In this document: piece by piece, positions 34,267-44,033 of the stretch
How the letters are laid out: each line of letters begins with the position of its first letter
How positions within the stretch are numbered: the first letter of the stretch is position 1
Assembly (NCBI GenBank): GCA_963816925.1
Contig: CAWFMY010000009.1
Coordinates: 124,001 to 188,000, forward strand
DNA length: 64,000 bases
Direction of reading: 5' to 3'
From: CAIWHR01 sp963816925
GTDB lineage: Bacteria > Pseudomonadota > Gammaproteobacteria > Burkholderiales > Casimicrobiaceae
The notes under the pieces: generated by a model
Seen by the model: the letters and a program-made list of their open reading frames with translations, nothing else
Databases searched by the model: none
Told to the model about the DNA's origin: nothing
Program-made: the position numbers and the translations under genes

Positions 34267-35469
34267 CTACCGGATGAGCTGGTTCATCGAGACGATCGGC
34301 AGCATGATCGCGAGCACCAGCACGAGGACGATCGCGCCCATCGCGACGATCAGCGCCGGCTGCACCAGCGCCGCGAACCACGTGATCCGCCGCTCGGACT
34401 CCTGCTCCAGCAGCGTGGCGGCGCGCTCGAGCATGGGCGCCAGCTGCCCGCTCGCTTCGCCGTTCGCCACGAGATGGATCAGCACCGGGGGAAAGACCTT
34501 CTGCTCCTTCAGCGCACGCGCGAGCGAGACGCCTTCGCGGACGAGCCGTGCCGCGGCATCCGCGGCGGCGCGCAACGGCAGTGACCAGATGACATCGCGC
34601 GCGGCATCGAGTGCGCGCAGCAGCGGCGCGCCGCTGGCGGTGAGGATCGCCAGCGTGCTCGCGAAACGGGCCGTGTCGATGGCCGCGACGAGGCGGCCCG
34701 CGACCGGAAGACGCAGCAGCGTGCCGTGCCAGCGCGCCCGGAACGCCGGGCGCCGATTGGCGAGCGCGAACGCCACCATCGCCGCGGCGAAACCGGCGAG
34801 CCAGAGCCAGCCGGTCGCGCGGAAGAACGCGCTGAGCGCGATCAGCGCCTGCGTGAGCCATGGCAGTGTCTGGCGGCTTTGCTGGTACACGGAGACAACC
34901 TGCGGGACCACGTACGCGAGCAGCACCGCGATGACGGCGAACGCGATACCCGTGACCAGGGCCGGGTAGATCAGCGCCAGCGTGAATTTCTGGCGCAGCG
35001 TTTCACGCGCCTCCAGGTAGTCGGCGAGGCGCGCGAGAACCTCCGGCAGCCGCCCGGTCTCGCCGCCAACGGCGACAAGGCCGCGATAGAGCTCGGAAAA
35101 GGTCCGCGGCCAGCGCGCGAGCGCGCCCGCCAGCGTCTCGCCCGAGGCGACCTGCGCGCGCAGCGCCGTGAAGAGCTTCGCCGAGCGCGCGTCGTCGGCC
35201 TGTTCGGCGACGGCCCCCAGCGCCTGGTCGAGCGGCATCCCCGAGCGCGTCAGCGTCGCGAGCAGCCGCGTGACCAGCGAAAGCGTCGCCGCGGGCAGGC
35301 GCGTGCGGTCGACCGCTGCGGCATTGCCGTTGTTCGCGGCTTCGATCGACGTCGGAAACAGGCCCGCGCCGCGCAGCTGCTCGCGTACCTGCCGCTGCGT
35401 CTCGGCGTCGATGGTGCCGTGGCGCGACTTGCCCGCCGCGTCGACCGCTTCGTACCGGAATGCGGCCAT
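34267..35469 (-). CDS. gspF: Type II secretion inner-membrane protein GspF
   Basis: Polytopic platform protein of the type II secretion system, 400 aa. It begins AAFRYEAVDAAGKSRHG, has two T2SSF domains (about 70-190 and 270-395) and three membrane helices, with ALIYPALVTGIAFAVIAVLLAYVVP and the terminal LVLAIMLPIVSMNQLIR. LYRGLVAVGGETGRLPEVL is a family signature. Fourteen nt after gspE. Confidence 0.93.
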   Translation of the reverse strand: MAAFRYEAVDAAGKSRHGTIDAETQRQVREQLRGAGLFPTSIEAANNGNAAAVDRTRLPAATLSLVTRLLATLTRSGMPLDQALGAVAEQADDARSAKLFTALRAQVASGETLAGALARWPRTFSELYRGLVAVGGETGRLPEVLARLADYLEARETLRQKFTLALIYPALVTGIAFAVIAVLLAYVVPQVVSVYQQSRQTLPWLTQALIALSAFFRATGWLWLAGFAAAMVAFALANRRPAFRARWHGTLLRLPVAGRLVAAIDTARFASTLAILTASGAPLLRALDAARDVIWSLPLRAAADAAARLVREGVSLARALKEQKVFPPVLIHLVANGEASGQLAPMLERAATLLEQESERRITWFAALVQPALIVAMGAIVLVLVLAIMLPIVSMNQLIR

Positions 35470-35483
35470 CGGCGTCGACGCGA

Positions 35484-36992
35484 TCAGGACTCGCGCGCGA
35501 CGCGAACCAGCTCGGCGAGCGAGGTCGTGCCGTCGGCGAGCCAGCGCGCGCCGTCGCGGCGCAGCGGCAACATCCCGCTCGCGAGCACGTTCGCCCGCAG
35601 CGCGTGTTCGGGCGCGCGGTCGTGGATCAGCCGGCGGACGGCGTCGTCGACGAGCAGGAGTTCGTAGATGCCCGTCCGGCCGCGATAGCCCGTGGAATTG
35701 CACGTCGCGCAGCCCGCCGGCGCCGACAGGGGTGTCGACCGGGGCAGGCCAAGTTCGTCCAGCAGCGCCGCTTCGCCGGCCGTGGGCGCCGCCGTCGCGC
35801 GGCATGCGGGGCAAAGCGTGCGCACCAGCCGCTGCGCGAGCACGCCCAGCAGGCTCGACGCGAGCAGGTACGGCTCGACGCCCATGTCGGCAAGGCGCGT
35901 CACCGCGCTCGCGGCGTCGTTCGTGTGCAGCGTGGCCAGCACGAGGTGTCCGGTGAGCGAGGCCTGCACGGCGATCTGCGCCGTCTCGAGGTCGCGGATC
36001 TCGCCGATCATGATGATGTCGGGATCCTGGCGCAGGATCGCGCGCAGCGCACGGGCGAAATCGAGTTCGATCCGCGGATTGGCCTGCGTCTGCGCGACGC
36101 CATCGAGCGCGTACTCGATCGGGTCCTCGACCGTCATCATGTTGAGCGTGCCGCGCGGCAGGCGCGACAGCGCTGCATAAAGCGTGGTCGTCTTGCCGGA
36201 TCCGGTCGGCCCCGTCACGAGAACGATGCCGTGCGGCTCGCGGATCAGCCGGTCGATCGCGGCCTGCGTCGGATCGCTCATGCCGAGCGCCGCGAGGTCG
36301 AGCATGGCCGAGTCCTTGTCGAGCAGGCGCAGCACGACGCGCTCGCCGGGGCCGGTCGGCAGCGTCGAAACGCGCACGTCGACCTGCTTGTCGCCGAGCT
36401 TCAGCGCGAGGCGACCGTCCTGCGGCAACCGCCTTTCGGCGATGTCGAGGCTCGCCATGATCTTGAGGCGCGAGACGAGCGCCGCGTGCAGCGCCCGCGG
36501 CGGCTCGATGACGTCGTGCAGCACGCCATCGACGCGGAAGCGCACGACGGAGCGGCTTTCGTAGGGCTCGAAGTGGAGATCGGACGCGCGCTCGCGAAGC
36601 GCCTGCAGCAGCAGCGCGTTGATCATCCGGATGACCGGCGCCTGCGCGCCGCTGTCCAGCAGGTCCTCGGCGGGCGGCAGGTCCTGCATCAGCCGCGCGA
36701 GGTCGGTCTCGCGCGACAGGTCCTGCGACAGCTGCGCGACGCCGGACGCGACGTTGTAGGCGCGCGCCAGCTCGGCGGCGAAGCGCTCGGCGTCGACCGC
36801 GCGCGTTGCCAGCGGGCGCTGCAGCACGCGTTTCAGCTCGGCCAGGCCCTCGATCGTCGCGTCGGGGCGCGTCAGGACGACGACGGCATCGCCCTCGTCG
36901 CCCAGCGCCAGCACGCCCTGCGCCTTCGCGAACGCATAGCTGATCCGCTGCGTGTAGGGTCCGGCCGGCGCGGTGGCCACACTCTCGTGCAT
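35484..36992 (-). CDS. gspE: Type II secretion ATPase GspE
   Basis: Cytosolic AAA+-like ATPase driving pseudopilus assembly, 502 aa. N1E-type N-terminal part, then the catalytic domain: LHFEPYESRSVVRFRVDGVLH, Walker A GPTGSGKTTT (about residue 265), the Asp box MTVEDPIEY, Walker B PDIIMIGEIRD, His box GHLVLATLHTNDA, and a four-cysteine zinc site (LCPAC and GCATC). Between gspD and gspF. Confidence 0.95.
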   Translation of the reverse strand: MHESVATAPAGPYTQRISYAFAKAQGVLALGDEGDAVVVLTRPDATIEGLAELKRVLQRPLATRAVDAERFAAELARAYNVASGVAQLSQDLSRETDLARLMQDLPPAEDLLDSGAQAPVIRMINALLLQALRERASDLHFEPYESRSVVRFRVDGVLHDVIEPPRALHAALVSRLKIMASLDIAERRLPQDGRLALKLGDKQVDVRVSTLPTGPGERVVLRLLDKDSAMLDLAALGMSDPTQAAIDRLIREPHGIVLVTGPTGSGKTTTLYAALSRLPRGTLNMMTVEDPIEYALDGVAQTQANPRIELDFARALRAILRQDPDIIMIGEIRDLETAQIAVQASLTGHLVLATLHTNDAASAVTRLADMGVEPYLLASSLLGVLAQRLVRTLCPACRATAAPTAGEAALLDELGLPRSTPLSAPAGCATCNSTGYRGRTGIYELLLVDDAVRRLIHDRAPEHALRANVLASGMLPLRRDGARWLADGTTSLAELVRVARES

Positions 36993-37020
36993 GGGAGCGC
37001 GGGCGGAAGCGCGGCCGCCG

Positions 37021-39206
37021 TCAGGGTTTGCCGGTCGGCGCGCTCGGCGCCGGCGGGATCCAGAAGCCGCCGTTCGCGGGCGGCACCGGCGCGGGCGCGG
37101 GCGGCACCGGCGGCACCGACGCGGGCGTGCCCGGCATCACGCCTTCGGGCGGCAGCTGCGGCTGCGTCGCGTCGCGCCAGAAGAGCCGCTCGGGCACCGT
37201 CCAGCGCTCCTGCTCGCCCATCAGGTAGTCGTAGCGGTCGGATGTGAGCGTGCGGCCGTCCGCGGCCGTCCGCACGACCGTCGGCTTGAGGAACACGAGC
37301 AGGTTGGTCTTGACCCGGTGCCGCGCGTCGTAGCGGAAGAGCGCGCCCGCGAGCGGGATCTGGCCCAGCAGCGGCACGCTGTCGGAGCCGTCGGTCATCT
37401 GGTCGTCGATGAGCCCGCCCAGCACGACGATCTGGCTGTCGTCGATCACCACGGAGGATTCGAGCACCCGCTTCGAGATGACCGGTCCGGCGCCGTTGGT
37501 GGCGATCGTCGGGTCGACGCGCGACACTTCCTGGTACACGACGAGGCGCACGGTGCCGCCCTCGGTGATCTGCGGCTTGATGCGCAGCATGAGGCCGATG
37601 TCCCTGCGCTCGAACGTCTGGAACGGCGTGACCGTCGAGGTGCTGCCGGTCGTGGCGTACTGGCCGGTCAGGATGGGGATGTTCTGGCCGACGAGGATGC
37701 GCGCCTCCTCGTTGTCGAGCGTCAGCAGCGTGGGCGTGGACAGGATGTTGGCGTTGACCTGGGTCTCGAGCGCGCGCGCGAGAAACGCGAGGTTGGTGAT
37801 CAGGCCGAGCCCCGGGATCGTGATGGTGCCCTTCGTCACGCCGAGCGCGAGGCCCTGCCCTACCGACCCCGGATTGGCGGAGATGTCGATGATGTTGTTG
37901 CCGCTGCCGCGGCCGCCGAAGTTGGTGCCCCCGATCACGCGGGTCTGCGTCGAATTGATGCCGGTGAGCGCTTGCCACTGGATGCCGAACTCGGCCGACT
38001 TGTCCGCGGACACCTCGCAGATGAGCGCCTCGACGAAGACCTGCGCGCGGCGCATGTCGAGCTTCTCGATGATCGCCCGCAGGTTGTTGTAGACCGGCTC
38101 GGGCGCCATGATCACGAGCGCGTTGTTCGCGGTGTCGGCGGTGATCGTTGCGCCGCCCGCGACGAACGTATTCGAGCCGGAGGGCGTGAACGGCGCCGGC
38201 GCGACGCCCGGCGCGGCGGGCGCCGCGGCGGCCGGCGCCGAATTTCCGAGCATCGTGGACGGCGCCAGCGTCGAGAGGCCGGTCCCGCCGGACGCCGGAG
38301 CGCCCGCATCGGCGTTGCCGGTCATCATCGAGCGCAGCGTTTGCGCGACACGCGCCGCGTCCGCATTCTTGAGGTACACGATGAACATGTTGCCGCCGGG
38401 CCGTCCCGGCGTGTCGAGCTGCTCGATCAGCTGGCGCAGGCGCGCGACGCGCCCGGGATTGTCGGCACGCAGCAGGATCGAGTTCGAGCGGGGATCCGCG
38501 ATGACGCTGACGCGCTGCTGCGTATCCGCGGGCGTGCCCGCCGGCGCCGCCGGCGGCGGCGGCATCGGCGACGAGCTTGTTGATCAGCGGCACGATGTCG
38601 ATCGCCGAGGCGTAGCGCAAGGTCACCAGAACCGGCTCGCCGCCCGGCGGCTGGTCGAGCGACGAGATGATCTTGTCGAGACGCTTCAGGTTGTCGGCGT
38701 AGTCGGTGATGACGAGCGCGTTGCCGTTGGGAAAGGCCGCAATCGTGTTGTTCGGCGTGATGAGCGGCCGCAGCACATTGACGAGCTGCGCGGCCGATTC
38801 GTACTTGAGCGCGATCACCTGCGTCACGAGGCGGTCGCCGCCGCCGCGCGACGGGCCCGGTCATGATGGTCCCGCCCTGCTGCTTGGCATCGGCTTCAGG
38901 CACGATCTTGACCACGCCGTCGCCTTCGATGGCGGCATAGCCCTGCATGCGCAGCGCGGACAGCAGCGTCGGATAGACGAGGCTGCGCGGCACCGGGCGC
39001 GCGGAAACGATGTTGATCGTGCCCTTGACCTTGGGATCGACGACGAAATTGCGGCCCGTGATTTCCGCCACGGCCCGGATGACCGCGTCGATGTCCGCAT
39101 TGACGAAATTGAGCGTCACCGGCTCGTCGGCGGCGAGCGCCTGCGGCGCCGGCGCGGCAAGCAATGCCGCCATTGCAAAAAGGGCCGCGCAGAAAAAGCG
39201 CGGCAT
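37021..39206 (-). CDS. gspD: Type II secretion outer-membrane secretin GspD (two frameshifts)
   Basis: About 727 aa after repair; the secretin ring of the T2SS. Signal peptide (PRFFCAALFAMAALLAAPAPQALA), N0 domain (VTLNFVNADIDAVIRAVAEITGRNFVVDPKVKG), N1-N3 repeats (ADPRSNSILLRADNPG), and the secretin core with VPLLGQIPLAGALFR near the C-terminus. Single extra bases near 38855 (before SRGGGDRLVTQVIAL) and in the GCC/GGC run near 38560 split the frame; both repair cleanly. Pro/Ala-rich linkers, and a Pro-rich C-terminus. Only gspDEF are present here; the pseudopilins and gspC, L, M must lie elsewhere. Confidence 0.9.
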
Positions 39207-39490
39207 GGCGGGCCCGGCGGGGGGCCCCGCGGCGATGGTGCAGTTTCGAAATCAAGTAGATGCCGGTGACGGTTATGCCCTTGTATTAAGTTCCAGCGCC
39301 CCGGCGCGCGACGGCGAAATTGCGCGAATCGGCGCATGCCGCCTGATTTTCACGGCGGGCGGGCGTTTTCGGGAATAATAGCACGCACCCCACGGGCGTC
39401 CTCCCCCTCGGTCTGCCGGGAACGACCTTGAATCCGCCAAGGCGTCTCGATGCATCCAATGGGCAATTCGACGCCTCAGGGAGAACCCCA

Positions 39491-40429
39491 ATGCACCCCG
39501 CAACGCTCATCGCCGCCAGCACCCCGCCCCGCCTTGTCCGGCGGCTGGTGCTGGGCGGCGCCTTCCTCCTCGCCTTGACCATTGCCGTGGCGCCACGTAC
39601 TCCCGGCGTCCATGCGCAGGAGACACGGCCCCCGGCCCCGCCGGCGACGCCTGCCGCGCCCAAGGCCCCGGCCAGCCCGTCGCTGAACGCCACGATAAAG
39701 GATGGCGAAGGCGCCTCGGCGACCGTCGATATCCAGGTCGACAAGGGGAACAAGTCGGTCACGATCAAAAAATCGATCACGACGAAACCGGACACCTCTG
39801 AAATGGACGACGAGGACGCCGAGAGCAGCGGTCCCGTGATCGGCATCGGGCCGGGCAAGCACGGAAAGAGGGTACGGGTGGGTGTCTTCGGCGACGACCG
39901 CGAGTACGATTCGGTCAGCGATTTCGCGCATACCGAGCCCGGTCTCGCGTTCATGGTGGTCATGATCGTGGCGCTCGTCTTCCTGTCGCCGGTCCTCGCG
40001 ATCGGCCTGATTCTCTGGTACCGGATGCGCAAGGCCCGCATGCTGAACGAGACGATGCTGAAGCTCGCCGAAAAAGGCGTCGTGCCGCCGGCCGAGGCGT
40101 TGAACGCCCTGTCGGGCAATGCGTCGGCGGCGCTCGCGGCGGCCCCGTCGGCGGCGCCGATCTACGAGCAGGCCAAGCAGATTCGCCGCCGCGCCGCGTG
40201 GTCGGATTTGCGCAAGGGCGTGCTTCTGGGGGGATTCGGCCTCGGCCTCACGTTCTATTCGATGTTCGACGACGGCTCGCCCAATGGGCTCGGCCTCGTG
40301 CTCCTGTTCGTCGGCATCGGCTACATCGTTCTCTGGTGGTTCGAGGAGCGGCAGGTCGCGCCAAAGACAATCGGCGCGGCGACCGCGCCGCCCGTCCCAC
40401 CGTCCGGCGGGACGGACGGGGTCGCATGA
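39491..40429 (+). CDS. DUF6249-type membrane protein in an ECF sigma operon
   Basis: 312 aa. Signal/anchor segment (about 15-40), an Ala/Pro-rich linker, an acidic region (MDDEDAESS), a strong membrane helix (FMVVMIVALVFLSPVLAIGLILWY, about 160-183), a segment with RMRKARMLNETMLKLAEKGVVPP typical of DUF6249, and two further helices near 250-300. GGGAG lies before the ATG. It is 13 nt before the ECF sigma gene and could sense or anchor the response. Function unknown. Confidence 0.8.
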   Translation: MHPATLIAASTPPRLVRRLVLGGAFLLALTIAVAPRTPGVHAQETRPPAPPATPAAPKAPASPSLNATIKDGEGASATVDIQVDKGNKSVTIKKSITTKPDTSEMDDEDAESSGPVIGIGPGKHGKRVRVGVFGDDREYDSVSDFAHTEPGLAFMVVMIVALVFLSPVLAIGLILWYRMRKARMLNETMLKLAEKGVVPPAEALNALSGNASAALAAAPSAAPIYEQAKQIRRRAAWSDLRKGVLLGGFGLGLTFYSMFDDGSPNGLGLVLLFVGIGYIVLWWFEERQVAPKTIGAATAPPVPPSGGTDGVA

Positions 40430-40442
40430 GCCGTAAAGACGG

Positions 40443-41039
40443 ATGGCGCAACCCGAGGTCACCGATGCCCAGCTCATCGCCCGCGTCGTCATCCAGGATG
40501 ACCGGCATGCCTTCTCGGAGCTCGTCCGCCGGCACCAGTCGGCGGTGCGGGCGACGCTGCGGCGGCTGACGGCCGGCAACCACGCCCTCGCCGACGACCT
40601 CGCCCAGGACACCTTCATGCTCGCCTTCCGCAACCTCAAGTCGTTTCGCCAGGAGGCCCAGTTTTCGACCTGGCTCTTCCGGATCGCCACGAACGCGTTT
40701 CTGGCCGACGCGCGCAAGCGCAAGGAAGAGCTGCTGGGCGACCGGGACGGCGAGCTCGCCACGGACGATGAAAATGACGACTCCCGCGCCGGGGAACCGG
40801 CGGGCGACCACACCAGGGGGGCGACGCTGCACATGGACATGGAGCGCGCGCTCGAGGTGCTGTCGGACGGCGAGCGCGCCGCGATCGTCCAGTGCTACCA
40901 TAATGACCTGTCGCACGAGGAAGCCGCGTACGTGCTGAATTGTCCGGTCGGCACCGTCAAGACGCACATCCTGCGGGCGAAGCAGAAGCTCAAGTCGCAG
41001 CTTGCGGCGTGGGCACCTCCGCAGGGCTCGTTGCCATGA
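40443..41039 (+). CDS. RNA polymerase ECF-type sigma factor
   Basis: 198 aa. Region 2 reads HAFSELVRRHQSAVRATLRRL and ALADDLAQDTFMLAFRNLKSF, then region 2.4 FSTWLFRIATNAFLADARKRK; after an acidic linker, region 4 has LSDGERAAIVQCYHNDLSHEEAAYVLNCPVGTVKTHILRAKQKL. The stop overlaps the next start as ATGA, the usual coupling of an ECF factor with its anti-sigma. Confidence 0.94.
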   Translation: MAQPEVTDAQLIARVVIQDDRHAFSELVRRHQSAVRATLRRLTAGNHALADDLAQDTFMLAFRNLKSFRQEAQFSTWLFRIATNAFLADARKRKEELLGDRDGELATDDENDDSRAGEPAGDHTRGATLHMDMERALEVLSDGERAAIVQCYHNDLSHEEAAYVLNCPVGTVKTHILRAKQKLKSQLAAWAPPQGSLP

Positions 41040-41401
41040 ATGAACATCTGACCGCCACGACTGAACCGGCCGACGACTGGCTCGACGCCGCGTTGCGCGC
41101 CGATGCGCGCGAGCATCGCGGCGACTATCTCGCCGACGACGGCTTCACTGCGCGTGTGATGGCGAAGCTGCCGGTCCCCGCGACGCTGCCGGCCTGGCGC
41201 AAGCGCGCCGTGGTCGGTATGTGGGCCGTGGCGAGCGTCGGCATCGCGGTGGCGCTGCCTGGCGCCTATGTGGACGTCGCGCGCGAATTCTTCCGCGTCG
41301 TGGCGGGGCATCCGGTGTCGCTCGCGCAGATTGCGACGGGCGTCGTGATGCTCGGCATCGGCACCTGGACGGCCATGGTCTGGGCGCTGCGGCGCGGCTG
41401 A
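41036..41401 (+). CDS. Probable anti-sigma factor (membrane protein)
   Basis: 121 aa. A soluble N-terminal half (WLDAALRADAREHRGDYLADDGFTARVMAKLP) precedes two membrane helices (about 62-80 and 95-117). No zinc-binding HxxxCxxC motif is seen, so it is not a ZAS-type factor. The role is inferred from the 4-nt overlap with the ECF gene. Confidence 0.7.
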   Translation: MNEHLTATTEPADDWLDAALRADAREHRGDYLADDGFTARVMAKLPVPATLPAWRKRAVVGMWAVASVGIAVALPGAYVDVAREFFRVVAGHPVSLAQIATGVVMLGIGTWTAMVWALRRG

Positions 41402-41430
41402 GGAACTCCGTCCACGCGCATGAAAGCAAA

Positions 41431-41525
41431 CGGCCGCCTGCGGGCGGCGCGAGCGGCGGAGAGGGGCCCTGCGCAGGGAGTGCGTGGGGATCGGAGCAAA
41501 CGCGAGTCGCCGCATAAGGCCGACA
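41431..41525 (+). repeat. Interspersed intergenic repeat, copy B
   Basis: Plus-strand counterpart of 19806-19900 (see that entry for identity). It includes GGGGCCCTGCGCAGGG, able to fold back. A short open frame (41420 onwards, about 40 codons, very basic) runs through it but looks like a by-product of composition. The rest of the 195-nt gap before tonB holds nothing else I can name. Confidence 0.6.
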
Positions 41526-41596
41526 ACGCAGTATGGCGATGAACGCCGGCGGCGCGGAGGCCGCGGCCGTTGCGTTTTCAGCGGCAATGCAATTTT

Positions 41597-42235
41597 CTAG
41601 TTGAGCTTGAAGCTCACTTCGATTTCGCCGACATACTTCTCGCCGTCGGCCGCGAACTTCCATTGGCGCAAGGCGTCCTGTACCGCACGGTCGAAATGCC
41701 GCGGCGGATCGGCCGAGACGATGATGACGTCGGTGACGTTGCCCTTTTCGTCGATCATCACACGGGCGACGACGGTCCCCTTGTCGATGCCCGCACGAAT
41801 GGCGGCGCGCGGGAAGACGATCTCTTCCTTGTAGGTCGGCACGATGCCGCGCCGGATCGCCGGCTTGGGCGGCGGCGGCGGCGGGGCGACCACCGGCGGC
41901 GCGATCACATGCGGCGCTTCGGGCACCACGGCCGTGGGCGCCGAGATCACCGGCGCCGAAACCTGCGGCACCGGGACATCCGGCGGCGGGACATAGGGCT
42001 GGACCGGCTGGACCTTCGGCGGCTCGAGGACGATCTTCTTCGGCGGCGGCGGCGGCGGCGGCGGGAGCTTCAGCTCCTCGATGATCGTCGCGTTGAGCGG
42101 CTTCTTGATCACCTCGATGGCATGGCGGGCAAGGCCCGTCATCAGCGCGTAGATGACCAGCGCGTGCACCGCGACCACGAACACGATGCCGATGGCATGC
42201 CGGCCCGGGTCTCTTTGCTGCCGTGCGTAATCCAT
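41597..42235 (-). CDS. tonB: TonB energy-transducing protein
   Basis: 212 aa. N-terminal membrane anchor (about 14-35, IGIVFVVAVHALVIYALM), a Pro-rich periplasmic spacer (two runs of seven to eight Pro with Lys, about 57-125), and a C-terminal TonB domain (about 135-212: FPRAAIRAGIDKGTVVARVMI, then DRAVQDALRQWKF). Links the ExbB/ExbD motor to TonB-dependent receptors such as the one at 49.7-52.7 kb. Last gene of exbB-exbD-exbD-tonB. Confidence 0.93.
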   Translation of the reverse strand: MDYARQQRDPGRHAIGIVFVVAVHALVIYALMTGLARHAIEVIKKPLNATIIEELKLPPPPPPPPKKIVLEPPKVQPVQPYVPPPDVPVPQVSAPVISAPTAVVPEAPHVIAPPVVAPPPPPPKPAIRRGIVPTYKEEIVFPRAAIRAGIDKGTVVARVMIDEKGNVTDVIIVSADPPRHFDRAVQDALRQWKFAADGEKYVGEIEVSFKLN

Positions 42236-42274
42236 GTTCGTTTGACTCCCGTCTGCGCGCCAAGTGCCCGAAGG

Positions 42275-42703
42275 CTACTCGTCGATGAACTGTTCGCTGC
42301 CGACGATGCCGATCTTGGTGAGCCCCAGCCGCTGCGACGACGCCATGACGGCGGCGACGATTTCGTACCGCGCGTTCTTGTCGGGACGAAGGTGCAGTTC
42401 CGGCTGCACCGCCTGCGAGGCGGCCGCCGCGAGCCTTTCCTCGAGCGCCTCCCGGTTGGGCAGCGCCTCGCCGTTCCAGTAAACGGCACTCGACGAATCG
42501 ACGTCGATCTTGACCACTTCCGGGATCACCAGCGGCGGCGGCGGGTTGCCGGTCGGCAGGTTCAGGTTCACCGAGTGCAGCTGGATCGGGATCGTGATGA
42601 TCAGCATGACGAGCAGCACCAGCATCACGTCGATCAGCGGCGTCGTGTTGATGTCGATCATGACGTCGGGATCGCCCGACGTCTTGCCCACGTTCATTCC
42701 CAT
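42275..42703 (-). CDS. exbD: ExbD biopolymer transport protein (second copy)
   Basis: 142 aa. One N-terminal helix (about 23-42) with the motor Asp in TTPLIDVMLVLLVMLIITIP and a periplasmic domain. It differs clearly from the first copy (42738-43166): it has an extended loop (GNPPPPLVIPEVVKIDVDSS), so the two are paralogues, not a recent duplication. Located between the first exbD and tonB. Confidence 0.92.
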   Translation of the reverse strand: MGMNVGKTSGDPDVMIDINTTPLIDVMLVLLVMLIITIPIQLHSVNLNLPTGNPPPPLVIPEVVKIDVDSSSAVYWNGEALPNREALEERLAAAASQAVQPELHLRPDKNARYEIVAAVMASSQRLGLTKIGIVGSEQFIDE

Positions 42704-42737
42704 CGCTGTTGCCCTTTTCTATTGGCCTGGCGCGGCG

Positions 42738-43166
42738 TCAGCCGCCGCGAAGCGGCGGCTCGGTGATGAAGCCGACCTTGGCGATGCCCGCCCGCTGCGC
42801 GGCGTAGATGATCCGTCCCACGCCCGTGTAGGTCCCGCGGCCGTCGCCGCGGATCTGCACCTCGGGTTGCGGCACCAGCACCGAGATCTTCTTCAGCCGG
42901 TCGATCAGCGCGACCGTGGTCTTGATCTTGAGGTCGTTCCAGTAGATGTTGCCGGCCTGGTCGACCGAAAGAACGATGTTCTCCGGCTTGGTCTCGCGAA
43001 CCTCGTTGCGCTCCTTCGGCAGCTCGACGGGGATCGACGTCGTGACCACCGGGATCGTGATCAGGAAGATGATCAGCAGCACCAGCATGATGTCGACGAG
43101 CGGCGTCGTGTTGATGGTCGAGATGACCTCGTCCTCGTCGCTCGAGGAGCCGACGTTCATCGACAT
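42738..43166 (-). CDS. exbD: ExbD biopolymer transport protein (first copy)
   Basis: 142 aa. N-terminal helix with the Asp-containing motif INTTPLVDIMLVLLIIFLIT (about 18-40) and periplasmic part VELPKERNE and RGDGRGTYTGVGRIIYAAQRAG. Three nt after exbB, so tightly coupled. Confidence 0.93.
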   Translation of the reverse strand: MSMNVGSSSDEDEVISTINTTPLVDIMLVLLIIFLITIPVVTTSIPVELPKERNEVRETKPENIVLSVDQAGNIYWNDLKIKTTVALIDRLKKISVLVPQPEVQIRGDGRGTYTGVGRIIYAAQRAGIAKVGFITEPPLRGG

Positions 43167-43169
43167 GGC

Positions 43170-44033
43170 TTATCCCCGGGCCGGCGATTTCGGCGCGCTC
43201 AGCAGCACGGCGTGCAGGTCGGCGCCGAAGCTGCGGACGTTGTCCATCGCCGTCTTGTTCCGGCGCACGAGCCAGTTGTATCCGAGGACGGCCGGCACCG
43301 CGACCGCGAGACCGATCGCGGTCATGATCAGCGCCTCGCCGACGGGACCCGCGACCTTGTCGATCGACGCCTGGCCCGCGATGCCGATCTGCGTCAGCGC
43401 GTTGACGATGCCCCAGACCGTGCCGAAGAGGCCCACGAATGGCGCCGTCGAGCCCACCGTCGCGAGGAAGGCGAGGCCGTCCTGCGACCGGCTGTCGACG
43501 TTGTCGATCGCGCGCTGGATCGACATGGTGATCCACTCGTTCATGTCGACGTTGCCGAGAAGGCCGACGTGCTTGTTCGTCGCCTCGATGCCGGTCTCCG
43601 CGATGAAGCGGTATGGGCTCTGCTTCTTCAGCGCGTCGGCGCCTTTTTGCACGGACGCGGCTCCCCAGAACGACTTGTCGGCGGCGCGCGCATGCTTGCC
43701 CATCCTGTATTGCTCGTAGACCTTGGTGATGATGATGTACCAGCTGCCCATCGACATGATGGCGAGGATCGCGAGCGTCACGCGGGCAACGATGTCGCTG
43801 CCCTTCAGCAGCGCCTCGAGGCCGTACGGGTTGTCGACGATCTCGGTCGCACGCGCGCCGGCCTTCGCCACGGCCGCGGAAGGCGCAGCGGCGGCGGGTG
43901 CCGCAGGCGCGGCGGGCGCGGCTGCCGGCGCCGGGGCCGGCGTCTGCGCCTGTGCGGCAATCGGGACGACCGCGGCGGACGCGGCTACGATCAGGACCGC
44001 GGCCAGCGCGGCCAAACGGGTCGTCTTAAGCAT
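43170..44033 (-). CDS. exbB: ExbB/MotA-TolQ family proton channel, with exported N-terminal extension
   Basis: 287 aa from ATG 44033 (GGAG upstream). A signal-like segment (LAALAAVLIVAASAAVVPIAAQA) and an Ala/Pro-rich stretch precede three TolQ-type helices: IVARVTLAILAIMSMGSWYIIITKVYE, then FLATVGSTAPFVGLFGTVWGIVNAL and GEALIMTAIGLAVAVPAVLGYNWLVRR. The core signature GSTAPFVGLFGTV is intact. The Ala/Pro N-terminal extension is common in this type of ExbB. Confidence 0.92.
   Translation of the reverse strand: MLKTTRLAALAAVLIVAASAAVVPIAAQAQTPAPAPAAAPAAPAAPAAAAPSAAVAKAGARATEIVDNPYGLEALLKGSDIVARVTLAILAIMSMGSWYIIITKVYEQYRMGKHARAADKSFWGAASVQKGADALKKQSPYRFIAETGIEATNKHVGLLGNVDMNEWITMSIQRAIDNVDSRSQDGLAFLATVGSTAPFVGLFGTVWGIVNALTQIGIAGQASIDKVAGPVGEALIMTAIGLAVAVPAVLGYNWLVRRNKTAMDNVRSFGADLHAVLLSAPKSPARG

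Noticed and set aside
41420..41545. Basic peptide of about 40 codons after the anti-sigma gene
   Set aside because: It lies inside the interspersed repeat and has no ribosome site or protein-like features.
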